Part shown: piece after piece, positions 35,858 to 46,805 of the stretch | How positions within the stretch are numbered: the stretch's first letter is position 1 | How the letters are laid out: each line of letters begins with the position of its first letter | From: Halichoerus grypus | Lineage: Eukaryota > Chordata > Mammalia > Carnivora > Phocidae | DNA: 64,000 nucleotides | Assembly: GCF_964656455.1 (NCBI RefSeq) | Contig: NC_135716.1 | Location: forward strand, 105,928,389 to 105,992,388 | Reading direction: 5' to 3' | Translations under genes and position numbers: made by a program | The notes under the pieces: generated by a model | Told to the model about the DNA's origin: nothing | What the model saw: only the letters and a program-made list of their open reading frames with translations | Databases searched by the model: none

Positions 35858-36329
35858 CAGGCTTACCTCATTTTATTGTGCTTCTGTTTATTGCAGTTCA
35901 CAGATACTGTGATTTTTACAAATTAAAGGTTTGTGGCAACCCTGCAACAAGCAAGTCTATCAGAGTTGTTTTTCCAACAGCATTTGCTGACTTCATGTCT
36001 CTGTCTCACATTTTGATAATTCTCACACTATTCCGAACTTTTTCATTATGATTATATTTGTTATGGTGATCTGTAGTCATGATTATGACTCACTGAAAGC
36101 TCAGATGATGGCTAGCATTTTTCGACAATAAAGTATTTCTTAATTAAGGTATGTGCATTGTTTTTTTTAGACATAATGCTATTGCACACTTAATAGACTA
36201 CAGTATAGTATAAATATAAGTTTTATATGTACTGGGAAACCAAAAGCATCATTTAACTTGCTTTATTGTGGTATTTGTTTTGTTGTGCTTGTCTGGAACC
36301 AAACCTTCAGTAGCTCTAAGGTATGCTTG
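35858..36329 (+). mobile_element. Tigger (pogo-type) DNA transposon, internally deleted, inside the L1
   Basis: The left terminus CAGGCTTACCTCATTTTATT and the right terminus AAGGTATGCTTG are inverted copies of the Tigger ends (CAGGCATACCTC and its complement). The interior phrase TTTGTGGCAACCCTGCAACA and AACAGCATTTGCTGACTTCA is typical of Tigger1-like elements. At about 470 bases it is a non-autonomous deletion copy with no transposase frame. The L1 reverse-transcriptase sequence resumes directly on both sides. The expected TA duplication is not clean. Confidence 0.9.
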
Positions 36330-38376
36330 TCCTAGTAAACCAAATTCAGCAGTGCATTAAAAGGATCATTCACCATGAACAAGTGGGATTTATCCCTGGG
36401 ATGCAAGGATGGTTCAACATATGCGAATCAATCAGTATGATACATCACATTAATAGAATGAAAAAAAAGAACCATATGATTATTTTAATAGACACAGAAA
36501 AACATTTGACAAAATTCAACATTCATTCATGATAAAACTCTTAACACATTAGGCATAGAAGGAACATATCTCAACATAAAAAAGGCCATATATGCCAAGC
36601 CCACAGCTAACATCATACTCAATGGTGAAAGGTTGAACACTTTCTCTAAGATCAGGAGCAAGACGAGGATGCCCACTCTCACCACTCCCATTCAACATAG
36701 TCCTTGGGAGTCCTAGCTAGAGCAATTAGGCAAGAAAAAGAAATAAAAGATATCAGAATTAGAAAGGAAGAAGTAGTAAAACTGACTATATTTGCAGATG
36801 ACATGATTTTATATAGAGAAAACCCTAAAGATGCAACCAAAACTGTTAGATCAAAACAATGAGTTCAGTAAAGTTGCAGAATACAAAATTAACATACAAA
36901 AATCAGTAGCATTTCTATACACTAACAATGAATTTTCTAAAAAAGAAATGAAGAAATCAATCCTATTTATAATAGCATCAAAAACAATAAAATACTTAAA
37001 GAATAAATTTAACTAAGGAGGTGAAAGATCTCTACTCTGAAAACTATGAGACACTGATGAAAGAAATCAAAGAAGACACAAATAAATGGGTAAGAATCTC
37101 ATGTTCATGGATTGGAAGAAATAATATTACTAAAATGTGAATACTACCTACCAGAAGCCATCTATAGATTCAATGCGACCCCTATCAAGATTCCAAAGGC
37201 ATTTTTTACAGAACTAAAAAAAATAAATAAAAACACTCGTAAAATTTATATGGAATCACAAAGACCCTGAATAGCCAAAGAAATCCTGAGAAAGAAGAAG
37301 AAAACATGAGGCATCATACATCCTGATGCTATACTTTATATATATATAAAGCAATAGTTATCAAAACTGTATGGTACTGGCATAAAAACAGACAAATAGA
37401 CGGAAAGAACAGAATCAAGAGCTGAGAAATAAACCCAAGCATATTCAGTCAACTAATATTTGATAAGGGAGCCAAGAATACTCAATGGAGAAAAGATAGT
37501 TTTTTGTTTTTGTTTTTTTTAATAAATGATGTTGCTGTAATTGGATATTTGCATGTAAAAGGATGAAACTGGACCTATATTTATACCACTTACAAAAATT
37601 AACTCAAAATGGATTAAATACTTAAATGTAAGGCCTGAAGCCATGAAAATCCTAGAAGAAAACATAGGAATAAAGTTCCTTGAGGGGTCTTGGTAATGAT
37701 TTTTTTAATATGACACCTAAAGTATAAGCAACGAAATAAAAAATAAGTAAGTGGGACTACATCAAACTAAAAAGCTTCTGCACAGCAAAAGGAACCATCA
37801 ACAAGGTGAAAGACAACCTATGGAATTGGAAAAAAATATTTTCAAACCATATATCTGATAAGAGGTTATATAAAGAACTCATACAACTTAATAGCAAAGC
37901 ACAAATAACCTAATTTAAAAATGGGCAAAGGACATGAATAGACATTTCTCCAAAGAAGATATATGAAAGGCCAATAGGTATATGAAAAGATGCTCAACAT
38001 CGCTAGTCATTAGGGAGATGCAAATTAAAACCACAATGAGATATCACCCCATGCCTGTTAGAATGGCCAACATAAAAAAGACAAGACATAACAGATGCTG
38101 GTGTGCATGTGGAGAAAAGGGACCCCTTGTGCACCACTGGTAGGATTGTAAATTGTTGCAGCCTTTATGGAAAACAGTATGGAGAATCCTCAAAAAATTT
38201 AAAATAGAACTATCACATGATCCACCAATTCACTTTTGAGAATATATCCAAAGGAAACAAAAACACTAACTCAAAAAGGTCTCTGTACCTCATGTTGATA
38301 GCAACATTATTTACAATAGCCAAGACATGGAAACAACCTAAGTGTCCACTGATGGATGGATGTATAAAGAAGCTGT

Positions 38377-38378
<2 letters not shown>

Positions 38379-38428
<50 letters not shown>

Positions 38429-38440
38429 CACACATACACA
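38379..38440. repeat. (TA)n / (CA)n microsatellite in the L1 ORF2 end
   Basis: More than 17 TA units, an interrupting G, more TA, then CACACATACACA. It creates the YIYIYI strings in frames on both strands. Likely polymorphic. Confidence 0.97.
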
Positions 38441-38583
38441 TAATGGAATATTATTCAGCCATAAAAATGAAGAAATCCTACCATTTGTGACAACATGGAA
38501 GGACCTTGAAGGCATTATGCTAAATGAAATAAGTCAGATAGGGAAAGAGAAATACCATATGATCTCAATTATATGTAGACTCT

Positions 38584-38780
38584 TTTTTTTTTTTAAGATT
38601 TTATTTATTTATTTGACAGAGAGACAGACAGCGAGAGAGGGAACACAAGCAGGGGGAGTGGGAGAGGGAGAAGCAGGCTCCCCGTGGAGCAGGGAGCCCG
38701 ATGAGGGGCTCGATCCCAGGACCCTGGGACCATGACCTGAGCCGAAGGCAGACACTTAACGACTGAGCCACCCAGGAGCC
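38584..38780 (-). mobile_element. SINEC, antisense, nested in the sense L1
   Basis: T-run, TTTATTTATTTGACAGAGAG, AGCGAGAGAGGGAACACAAG, CGATCCCAGGACCCTGGGAC, CGACTGAGCCACCCAGGAGC. A 20-base duplication (CTCAATTATATGTAGA then C/T then TCT) lies at 38564-38583 and 38781-38800, one mismatch. Confidence 0.97.
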
Positions 38781-39640
38781 CTCAATTATATGTAGATTCT
38801 AAAAACAAAAACAAAAACCCTAAACTCATGCACAGAAAAAAAAAAAAAAAGATCAGATTTGGGTTATCCGACGTGAAGAGTGTGGGGAGTGGGGATTGGA
38901 AGAAGGTGGTAAAGAGATACAAACTTCCAGCTCTAAAGTAACTAAGTACTAGGACTGTAATGAACAACATGATGAAGATAGCTATAGGGAAGTTCTTTAG
39001 AGAGTAAACCTGAAGAGTTCTCAGCACAAGGGAAAATTTTTTTCCCCTTTTTTCTTTCTTTTAGTTGTATCTATACGAGAAGATAGATGTCAACTAAACC
39101 TATTGTGGTCATCATCTCATAACATGTAAATCAAACCACCGTGCTGTATGCCTTAAACTTATACAGTGATGTACGTCAATTATTTCTCAATAAAACTGGA
39201 AACAAATGAAGTGTTTTAGGAGATCTTTGTTAACCAGCAAATGCTTTTCAGTCTGAGCATTTCACCAAGTTGTTTTATACCATCTGTCTCACAGGGAACA
39301 ATTCATCTGAACCTCTAACACGCAGCATTAAAATTCCATTAACAACAGTGAGCAGAATATTAACGTGTGTGGGATTGCCATTTTCATCTCTCCAAATTTC
39401 AGTGTTAATTGTGAATATTACACCTTAATCTATTTGGTGAATTAAGAATATTGAATAAAATATATAATTAGCAGTTAAATGTATATAATAATACGTAGAA
39501 CTTAAGTGTATTTTCTGCAACTTAAACACAGATGGGCTACAGATTTCTATTAAGCTAATGATCATTTGTAAAAGCACTAAATACCTCCCAAAGCCAATTT
39601 TCCCAGGACTCTGATGTTTTCATTCCTTTCTCTTTTTCAG

Positions 39641-39673
39641 AACCATATCACCGCCTTTGCAGAAGTCACATGA
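39641..39673 (+). CDS. PLPPR5: PLPPR5 terminal coding exon (canonical C-terminus)
   Basis: The exon encodes the last ten residues, NHITAFAEVT, followed by TGA at 39671-39673. The acceptor is excellent: a C/T-rich tract ending TCTTTTTCAG at 39631-39640. Phase 0 matches both donors of the preceding coding exon, giving ...EKVTSAQNHITAFAEVT or ...EKNHITAFAEVT. The AEVT ending is shared with the paralogue PLPPR1 as I recall (…MTEVT), and this very short terminal exon is preserved after a 30-kb intron, which argues that the last residues matter. A TEVT/AEVT end looks like a possible PDZ-domain ligand (S/T-x-hydrophobic class would need a hydrophobic last residue, so Thr makes it a poor fit). Confidence 0.95.
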   Translation, partial: NHITAFAEVT

Positions 39674-39809
39674 TATTGAAGCAGATGGTTTGTCACTGCA
39701 TTGGACATCGTCCCTTTTCACCACCCGCTCATAACCCCCAAAGTTTGTTTGATTACAACAGAAGTTTATAAAGTTGTCTAATAATTTTTATAATTTTAAA
39801 ATCAGTGTC

Positions 39810-39935
39810 AACTTATCTGTTTCCCCCACTAGACTGTGAGCTCCTCAAGGGCAGGACTGTGTCTTTCTTCTTTGTATCCCCAGCACCTACAACAAAACCT
39901 CGCACAAAGTAGGTGTTAAATAAAATGTAACGACC
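39810..39935 (+). repeat. L2 3' end inside the PLPPR5 3' UTR
   Basis: CCCCCACTAGACTGTGAGCT, CTCAAGGGCAGGACTGTGTC, TGTATCCCCAGCACCTACAA and AAGTAGGTGTTAAATAAAAT are the canonical sense L2 terminus. It carries the first AATAAA candidate. Confidence 0.9.
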
Positions 39936-39962
39936 CAATGAAAAGATTAATTCATAAATAAA
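39919..39962 (+). terminator. PLPPR5: Candidate PLPPR5 polyadenylation signals
   Basis: Two AATAAA hexamers 38 bases apart (39919-39924 and 39957-39962), about 250-290 bases after the stop. The first derives from the L2 tail. Confidence 0.4.
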
Positions 39963-40659
39963 ACATTCAAGTTAGTTTCTCACAGAATCACCGATACTAT
40001 GTGAAAAGGAACCTTTACACAAGTCATCTTGTATAAGAAATCCCTCCATCTGGGACTAGTTAAGCTTTTTAGTTTTTCATAGATCTATTCAGCAGTATAT
40101 CACATTTCATTTGAAGTGGACTTTGAAAGTCATGGGGGTTTTATGTTATTATTCAGCATGACATTATTTCCATTCTAACAGATTTCAGTGTGTGAAATTA
40201 CTTTTAGAAAGTATGTTCTATACTAAAATAATGTTTGCACATAATATTATGCTATATTTCACTTAAAATACCATTCATACTCTACATTCTAAGACTGGTG
40301 CTTCTGCTTTTGAAGGGGGAAAATGCCAATTTTTACTGTAATAAGTAATGTATCATAATTAAAAATTATTTATTTGGACTTTTGTTCCTGACAATTGTGG
40401 TTTAATTGTTGACTTGTAGCTTTCGAATGCAGCTAGTGCTTAGGATATTTTAAGACAAAATCTAGCAATGGTGCCTATGTGTTGAACAATTTTCCACTGA
40501 TAAAAGTCTCTCAAGAGGGGGGAAAGGCTCCATTCTTGGCTTTTTACTAGTCAAGATTCCACATAATTTAAACAGGAAAGAACTACACTCTGACACATAA
40601 GTTAAAAATCTATAAATGCCAGAAATGTGGTTAACGCATTTTACTTTGCATTTGTGTAG

Positions 40660-40860
40660 TTTTATAGTTTACAAGGTACATTTTCATTTATAATTTTACT
40701 TAATCCTTACAGTAACCCTGTGCAATCATTGAAAATGGCTTTAGTTTATAAATGAGAAAAATAAAGCCAAGGCAAGGTAAATAATGTGCCCAATTCCATA
40801 CAACTAGTAGGAGGCAGTTAAAATTTAAATTCAGGTTTTTTGACCCTGAGCCAGTATTCT
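40660..40860 (+). repeat. MIR fossil, sense
   Basis: TTTACTTAATCCTTACAGTA, CCCTGTGCAATCATTGAAAA, AAATGAGAAAAATAAAGCCA, AATGTGCCCAATTCCATACA, ACTAGTAGGAGGCAG follow the MIR consensus closely in order. Confidence 0.85.
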
Positions 40861-43625
40861 TTTCTAATACACCAGAGCTATCGTATAATTTTGGACACAC
40901 TGAAACCTTTTGGAGGTCAGGAGAGTCCTGGACAACTACCTATGGTTTTAAAAAAAATGAAGAAATACCAAAATAGAATTATAAGAGCTATGTTGTATTT
41001 TAAATATTTATGTTTTAAGAAGGAACACTTTTCAAATATGCAACTATATGGTAACCTATTTTTAATTTTCTTCAAAAATAATGTCAAGAGTCTAGATGTG
41101 AGGTCTTTTGTAAAGTGGAAACCTAAATCAGGTATCTGTCCTGCAGCCCTCACCCCAATGCTCTAAACCCCACCCCTCAGGAGAGGCCCCAAAGGACGTA
41201 CCTCACATTGAGCATATGAAACTAAGGATGAAACCATGTCAATATAAGGAAGATGAACTGGGCTATGATTACACCATTAAATGTACTCTTCTACCATAAT
41301 GTCACAATTTTTAAAGCCACCCTGAGTAGCTTTGTCGTATATGAGCAGTAGTTAATTGACTGAAATGAATCTTCCTCACCTTGACAGTAATTAAAAAAAA
41401 AAAAAAAGAAACTTTAAATTTTCTCTGTAATTTCAACAGAAATCAGCAAATGAATATAACCAAAGACTTGTTCATTATTCCCCAAATAGATTTTACTTGC
41501 TTTTTTCCATCACTATGGGAGTTAAAACACTTTTTGTAGGGCCAAAAGCAGAAAATCCATATTTCTACCAAATTCAGACTTCTATAGCAATTCAACTCTG
41601 TTGGAAATTTAAAACACGAGAAAGGTTAGAATGCTTTGATCCTCTTTAATGATCTTTTTAGGCAATAACAGTAATAGGGAGTTCACTTACAGGGAATGGA
41701 AGTGAAAAGGATGATTATAATGTCTTTGGAGTCAGGATTACCAGTAAGACTTCTGAAGTTAAATCAGTTTAAAGGTTCTAGAATCAGTTTTCCAAGGAAC
41801 CAATTTGGAATGTTTTTCCTGTTGGAAGCTTTAGCTATATATTCATGTGTAAATGTTGAGTCTTTGCACCTTGTTAAACCAGGTCCAAATGCAGGAGTTA
41901 TATACATTCCTCAGAAATCCAGATTTTATCCAGGATTGGAGTAAGGTCATCTCTAATATTAAATGTCATGGGCCCAAGATTGTGTACTGAATGACCCTGT
42001 CATGACGGAAATTCAGAAGAATAAAAAGATACACATGCATAAGGCAAAAAGCCAGCAAAGAGCCCTGAACCATGATGCTATAACTACTAATAATGAAAAA
42101 CACGTTTAAGAAAATATGAATCTGTAAATATGTACATATATAATCTAGTAAAAGCAGGCAAACACCTACTTTTCTGATAAAGACATCTTTTTATTCTACT
42201 TACTCGGGGCCCAGGTCAGTCTAAATTGGTCAGCGTGAAAATTTTAGTAGTCTCTGTTTGCATGGCAGAAATTCTGCACATGTTTTATCTGATTCCTAAG
42301 ATTATTTAAAAGGCTCTTTTATGTTAAAAGAGAGGTGAACCTTCTTTGACAGACTTGGTCTTTTCCACTTCTAACTGGGCCTCTCTTTTCTCAGGATCTA
42401 TCCTAGCCAAATATCACAGTTACATTTACCATACAGTTTCCTTTGTGAAAGAGCAGTAGGGGAGGACATAATTCTCTGCTGTGTATTGTATTTTTCAAAT
42501 AAAATCTTAAAAATTTTAAAAATTAAGTTTGATTTTTTTTTTTTTTTTTTTGTAAATCCTTTCTTGGGGTAGACGAATAAAGAACACTTGTGTGATGCAA
42601 GTCGCATTGTCAGAGTGACTGGAGAATGTTTGCAAAGGGATCACAATGGTTGACATTAGACCAGTTCTCTGGGCAGCTCTATCCCATGGGCCATCCTGGG
42701 ATCTTAGCAACCTCTTTATTTGCAAATCAGAAGCCCCTGAAACTATCTGGGACACCGAGCAGGTGTATGATCTACTACATAATCTGTCTCCTCTGGGTAA
42801 GGAAGGTACTAAAGAATGGATGTAAATGATCTTGTTCTTGCCTCTAGGGCACCATTTATTAAATTTTGATTGCATGTTTAAAAAAGTTTCCCTGGACATA
42901 TACCAAATGGTTCTATTTATGCCTTAGAAACACAAATCTTTTCACTATTTGCCAGACATGGGCTTTGAAATGAAGTTTGTGACCTTGGATTCTTTTAAAA
43001 TTTCAATTAAGGACATTTCTTCCAGATTTTAAGTGAGTGATTTTCTTATAAAAAGAAAAAAATAAGAGTGTTTATATTCTGCTTCACTATCCCCTTTACT
43101 TTAGATTATAGCTGGCTCTTAGGCTGATAAACCTTGGGACATGGTCGAGGTTTAATAAGAAAAATATGTCTCCCCCCCCGCCACCCACCAGGCTTTGTGA
43201 GCCATGGATTACAGGATCTAAATTCTAGACTGATATTTTCAAATCTGTGGCCTTGCTCACAAGGAGCTCCAAATAAGAAAATATACAGGAGTGGACATAC
43301 AACCACCTTTAGCATTCAGCTGAAAACACAAAGTTCACATCTCGAAGATGCCATCCTCAACAAGGGTGATCCTAACAAACACCATCCTGTGTCCTGTTTA
43401 TCTTTATATTATTAATAGCATTTATACATGTGAGTCCATTCTTCACTTTGCCCTGAAACACTATCACTTGTACAAAAGAGGAAAATTGTTCTCTTCTCAA
43501 GAGGAAAAAAAAGGTATATTTTTAAATCAATATTAGAAAAAGAAAGAAAAATCTTTCCAAACTAGTGAGACACATTGAGTATTAATCAGGCTTCTCTGGA
43601 GGTATTGCTCCTACTCAAGAAGGCC
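40861..43625. other. Intergenic stretch with nothing recognised
   Basis: About 2.8 kb of AT-rich DNA with a poly-A run at about 41393-41406, a poly-T run at about 42533-42551 and chance frames up to 127 residues. No domain, splice structure or named repeat was identified. Confidence 0.6.
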
Positions 43626-43629
43626 CTTC

Positions 43630-43765
43630 AGCCTTCTTTCATTCAGCAAATGTTTACTGACTGGTTTTGCATACCAGATACTTGGCAATGTGCCAACTAA
43701 ACAGCAGCTAGAAAGACAGACATAGTCCCTGCCCTTTCAGATTGGACAGTTCAGCTGCCCCAACA
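43630..43765 (-). repeat. L2 3' end, antisense
   Basis: TTCATTCAGCAAATGTTTAC, TACCAGATACTTGGCAATGT and CATAGTCCCTGCCCTTTCAG match the antisense L2 terminus. Confidence 0.7.
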
Positions 43766-43979
43766 CTGATGGTTCCCTAAGAGGTCTATGTAAGTTAGGG
43801 TGGGAGAATTGGCTTGGGGTTAGCCAGCTATCTACTCTTGAGACAAAACAAAGGACACTTTTGTAGATTACAGCAACAGCTACGGTTAACAAAAAAACAT
43901 TGCCTCCATAAACAACATAGTATAATTTGGCCATTGCTGAATTTAAAAAGCCCTAACGTGCTATAATAATCCTCACAAA

Positions 43980-44365
43980 TCTGTGGGTCAGTGGAGCCCC
44001 TTCTGTAGTCTCAGCTGGGCTCAGTCATGCACTTGTAATCAGGCTGGTAGCTCTGCTGATTTGGTTAGACGTTCTCACATACATGGGGTCATCTGGCTGT
44101 AGGCTGATCTAGGGTGGCTTCACTTGGGACAACTGAACTTTTCTCTATATGGTCTCTCAACATCCCTGGGGCTAGCCAAGGTCCTCCCTGTGTGGGGGGC
44201 GAAGACAGAGCAGAATCAGGCAGGCACTGGCGCATTGTCATTTCTATCTCATTTAATTGGCAAAGGCCAAGTCTCAAGGCCAGCCCAGACACAGTATCGT
44301 AGGAGCAGCTGGAAAGTCATTGGCAAAGAGGTGGACACGAAGATGGGTGGGGAATAAGGGCTACT
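43980..44365. repeat. Ancient interspersed repeat, class unresolved
   Basis: TCTATATGGTCTCTCAACAT, TTTAATTGGCAAAGGCCAAG, TCAAGGCCAGCCCAGACACA, and GAAAGTCATTGGCAAAGAGG resemble a common eutherian repeat with the phrase 'ATTGGTCAAAGCAGTCACAG ... GGCAAAGAAT'. I do not assign a class. Overlapping frames on both strands are chance. Confidence 0.4.
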
Positions 44366-44934
44366 TTGCATTCAATGTACCATAAACTTTTACTGCACCT
44401 AAACCTTAAAAATGTTTAAGGAGTGCCCCCCTGAATTGAGTTCCTCAACTTATTGAGTACAGATTTTTTCTGATAAGCACAAGATACCCACGAATGACAA
44501 TAGAAAGCAAGCTAATTGTATCTGAACAAAAATGGCCACCCCACCAATCATCAACTACATCCCAAAAATGTCTTTGTGGTAACTGGCTGGAGAACAGCCC
44601 ATCCAGCTCTTAACTGAAAGCAATGGGGAGCTTGCTGAAGCTTTTCTAGGTTTTCCCAGAAAGTCTTCCTAGGTCTTCTCCTATAGTAATAAAGGAAGCA
44701 GTCATATTTTATAAGAAAATGAAGAGACAGAGAATGAGAAAAGCATCTGAACAGAAAGAATAGGAAAAAAGTTGAAGCAAAAAAAAAAAAAACAAGTAAA
44801 ACCTGAAGAAGGCAAAGGAATAACTGAAATAGAAAACCAGGTTATGATTCATTGATTGATCGTGTGCGTGTATGTGTGTTGTGTATGTGCCTACTTTGTG
44901 AAATTTTTATTTTCACGAATTTCAGTTACCGTAG

Positions 44935-45273
44935 TGCTAGGAACTGAATATTTGTGTCCCCCAAAATTCATATGTTGAAGCTTGAATCCCCAGTGATGGT
45001 ATGTTGAGATGGGGGAATTTGGATCATGAGGTCATAGGTCATGAGGGTGGGTCCTTTTGATGTCAACACCCTTATAATAAGAGACACAAGAATACTGTCT
45101 TCCTCTCTCTCTCTGCTCTCTGCCATGTGATATATGAGAAGACAGCTGCCTGCACACCAGAAAGATGGCTTTCCTCAAGCACCAGACCTCCAGCACCTTG
45201 ATCTTGGACTTCACAGCTTCTAGAACAATAAATGATTGTTGTTTAAGCCACCCAGCCCAAACTGACTAAGGCA
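44935..45273 (+). mobile_element. MaLR solo LTR (MLT1/MST type), sense
   Basis: Starts TGCTAGGAACTGAATATTTG, continues CCCCAAAATTCATATGTTGA, ATCATGAGGTCATAGGTCAT, CCTTGATCTTGGACTTCACA, AACAATAAATGATTGTTGTT and ends GACTAAGGCA. Complete LTR in order with TG...CA ends. No internal region attached. Confidence 0.9.
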
Positions 45274-45759
45274 TGGTTTAGTTAAATAACACCACTCCCC
45301 CAGCAACATTGTTCACATTTGAGTTACCATGGTATAATAACTATGAGTTATTGCATGAAGTATAAACATTGCTGCTAATTCATCTGTTCTCAAGTCACTA
45401 TGTAAATAACACATGTGGGTTATGACCAGTGACCTATTTTGTCACAGTTTTAGAGTCTGTCAATGGTCACTGCACATTTGTTTTTCGGTTCATGCACAGA
45501 CAGCAAAGCGTGCAATTGTGTTAACTTTGTGTCTCCCTGTGATAACGCCATGTGACTTTTTTCTAAATGCATCATGAAAAGAGGGAACTAGCCAACAAAG
45601 ATGGAAGTGCAACAAAGAAGAAAAGGTGATAATGCTGAAAATGAAATTCAAATCGAACATACATGTGGTTGTAGAAGACTTAGCTGACCGTGAGAATGTT
45701 GGTAGTGAATGAAACCTCCACCATCAACAGACACCATGTCCCTACCATTTCAGAAGCCT

Positions 45760-45875
45760 TGAAATTGAATCTGAATACTTGGTTTCAATCTCAAAATGCT
45801 AAAGACACACAGACATACCAGCCAGGCCACCATCAACTGAGACCGAACACTGTTCACTTGAACAGCTAGAGGAGT
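45760..45875 (+). repeat. Duplicated segment, copy A (paired with 48545-48645)
   Basis: CTGAATACTTGGTTTCAATC, CTAAAGACACACAGACATAC, CAGCCAGGCCACCATCAACT and TGTTCACTTGAACA recur with about one change in seven at 48545-48645 in the same orientation. Confidence 0.85.
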
Positions 45876-46068
45876 TGAGGGAAAGTGGGTTTATTAATGA
45901 AAAGGAAAAGAATTTGTGATAAAAAAGATGAAGATGTCTCAAAGGAAGTGATGTGGACCAAAAAACCCAACTTCATGCTAAAGGCACACTTAGAGGTATT
46001 TCACAACATTGAGAGGCATGGAGGATAAAATGTTGGTAGCTGATCCAAACAAAGAAAGGAATATGACA

Positions 46069-46264
46069 TGGGGCGTCTGGGTGGCTCAGTCGTTAAGCGT
46101 CTGCCTTTGGCTCAAGTCATGATCCCAGGGTCCTGGGATCGAGCCCCGCATCGGGCTCCCTGCTTGGCGGGAAGCTTGCTTTCCCTCTCTCACTCCCCCT
46201 GCTTGTGTTGCCTCTCTCGCTGTGTCTCTCTGTCAAATAAATAAATAAAATCTTTAAAAAAAAA
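46069..46264 (+). mobile_element. SINEC, sense, recent
   Basis: GGGGCGTCTGGGTGGCTCAG, GGGTCCTGGGATCGAGCCCC, CT-rich middle and CAAATAAATAAATAAAATC tail with poly-A. An exact 18-base duplication AAAGAAAGGAATATGACA (46051-46068 and 46265-46282) lies within the Tigger remnant. Low divergence and retained CpGs suggest it is one of the youngest inserts here. Confidence 0.97.
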
Positions 46265-46649
46265 AAAGAAAGGAATATGACAATTAACCAAGGCACAGAA
46301 AATAATACTTCGGGTCAGAAGTTAATATGATAGGAAGAAGGCAAGCACTGTTCAAACTGCTCTGAATAAACATTTTTTATAAAGAAATCAAGCATTTATT
46401 TTCAATGTTTCTAATGTTTTAAATTACAGTGTATTAACCAATATTAGTTTTCCCACTTTTATTTCTTATACATTTAAAATTTTGGCAGTAAGAAAGTTTT
46501 CAATGTTTTGACAAAAAAATTTAAAGCTAAAAGATAAATTATAACTTTCCCCATTGCTTATTATGATCTCTTTGCACAGATTTAGGTTGCACGGTTATTA
46601 TGTATGGTACACCATACAAAGTCTACTGTACAAAGTAAGACTGCTTGTC

Positions 46650-46805
46650 TACATGTATATGTATACATATATGTATATGTATATATACTGTTTATTACAT
46701 ATAGAAGCATATAAAGACATTTAGAGGGATATATATGTTTTTTATATATATATATAAATTATATAAATATATATATATAAAATCCCTAATATATATAATA
46801 TATAA
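46650..46805. repeat. AT-rich (TATA)n tract
   Basis: Long alternation of TATG/TATA units and near-palindromic TATATATAAATTATATAAA sequence. Simple repeat. Confidence 0.9.

Larger units (their letters stand above)
32329..39206 (+). mobile_element. Nearly full-length old L1, sense to PLPPR5
   Basis: A TGAAGTGTTT duplication flanks the unit at 32319-32328 and 39207-39216. The order is 5' UTR-like sequence (32329 to about 33690), an ORF1-like remnant around 33690-33890 (AAAGAATTCAGAATAATCC), ORF2 from about 34290, and a 3' UTR ending near AATAAAACTGGAAACAAA. ORF2 landmarks in broken frames are PGPGGFTGEFYQTFKE at about 35627, the [12 protein letters not shown] block at about 36388, an FADD reverse-transcriptase catalytic block at about 36793 and the C-terminal region at 38260-38560. 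Many frameshifts and stops make it inactive. A Tigger (35858-36329) and a SINE (38584-38780) inserted later. All frames of 60-172 residues in this interval are L1 debris. Splice and polyadenylation effects on the host gene are possible since it is in sense orientation. Confidence 0.9.
9409..39640 (+). other. PLPPR5: PLPPR5 last intron, about 30.2 kb
   Basis: The intron runs from the GTGATT donor (or GTAACA at 9394) to the TCTTTTTCAG acceptor at 39631-39640. Its bulk is repeats, listed below. Stretches with nothing nameable are 9850-11020, 11760-13230 (except the CpG-enriched patch near 12250-12520), 14115-15670, 22010-23140, 23310-24640, 25680-26020, 26370-26910, 27290-28410 and 29065-30100. 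Confidence 0.9.
39674..40770 (+). other. PLPPR5: Probable PLPPR5 3' untranslated region
   Basis: Sequence after the stop codon. Candidate AATAAA signals are at 39919-39924, 39957-39962 and about 40757-40762. Which one is used cannot be decided from sequence alone, and the real UTR could extend further. An L2 fragment and a MIR fragment contribute part of the sequence. Confidence 0.55.
45400..46400 (+). mobile_element. Tigger-like DNA transposon remnant, sense, split by a SINE
   Basis: TGGTCACTGCACATTTGTTT, TTCATGCACAGACAGCAAAG, AACAAAGATGGAAGTGCAAC, GGTAGCTGATCCAAACAAAG and (after the SINE) GACAATTAACCAAGGCACAG resemble the transposase region of a Tigger family, where 'GCTGATCCAAAC ... AGGAGTATGACAATT' is a known phrase. 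No open transposase frame survives. Boundaries and subfamily are uncertain. Confidence 0.5.

Noticed and set aside
34132..37016. Series of frames resembling reverse transcriptase
   Set aside because: They are fragments of one dead L1 ORF2, broken by stops, frameshifts and a Tigger insertion.
38217..38735. 172-residue + frame, longest in the window
   Set aside because: It is L1 ORF2 C-terminal sequence, a TA microsatellite and an antisense SINE read together. No intact L1 protein and no host gene.
42516..42899. 127-residue minus-strand frame with a lysine run
   Set aside because: The lysines come from a poly-T tract. No homology recognised.
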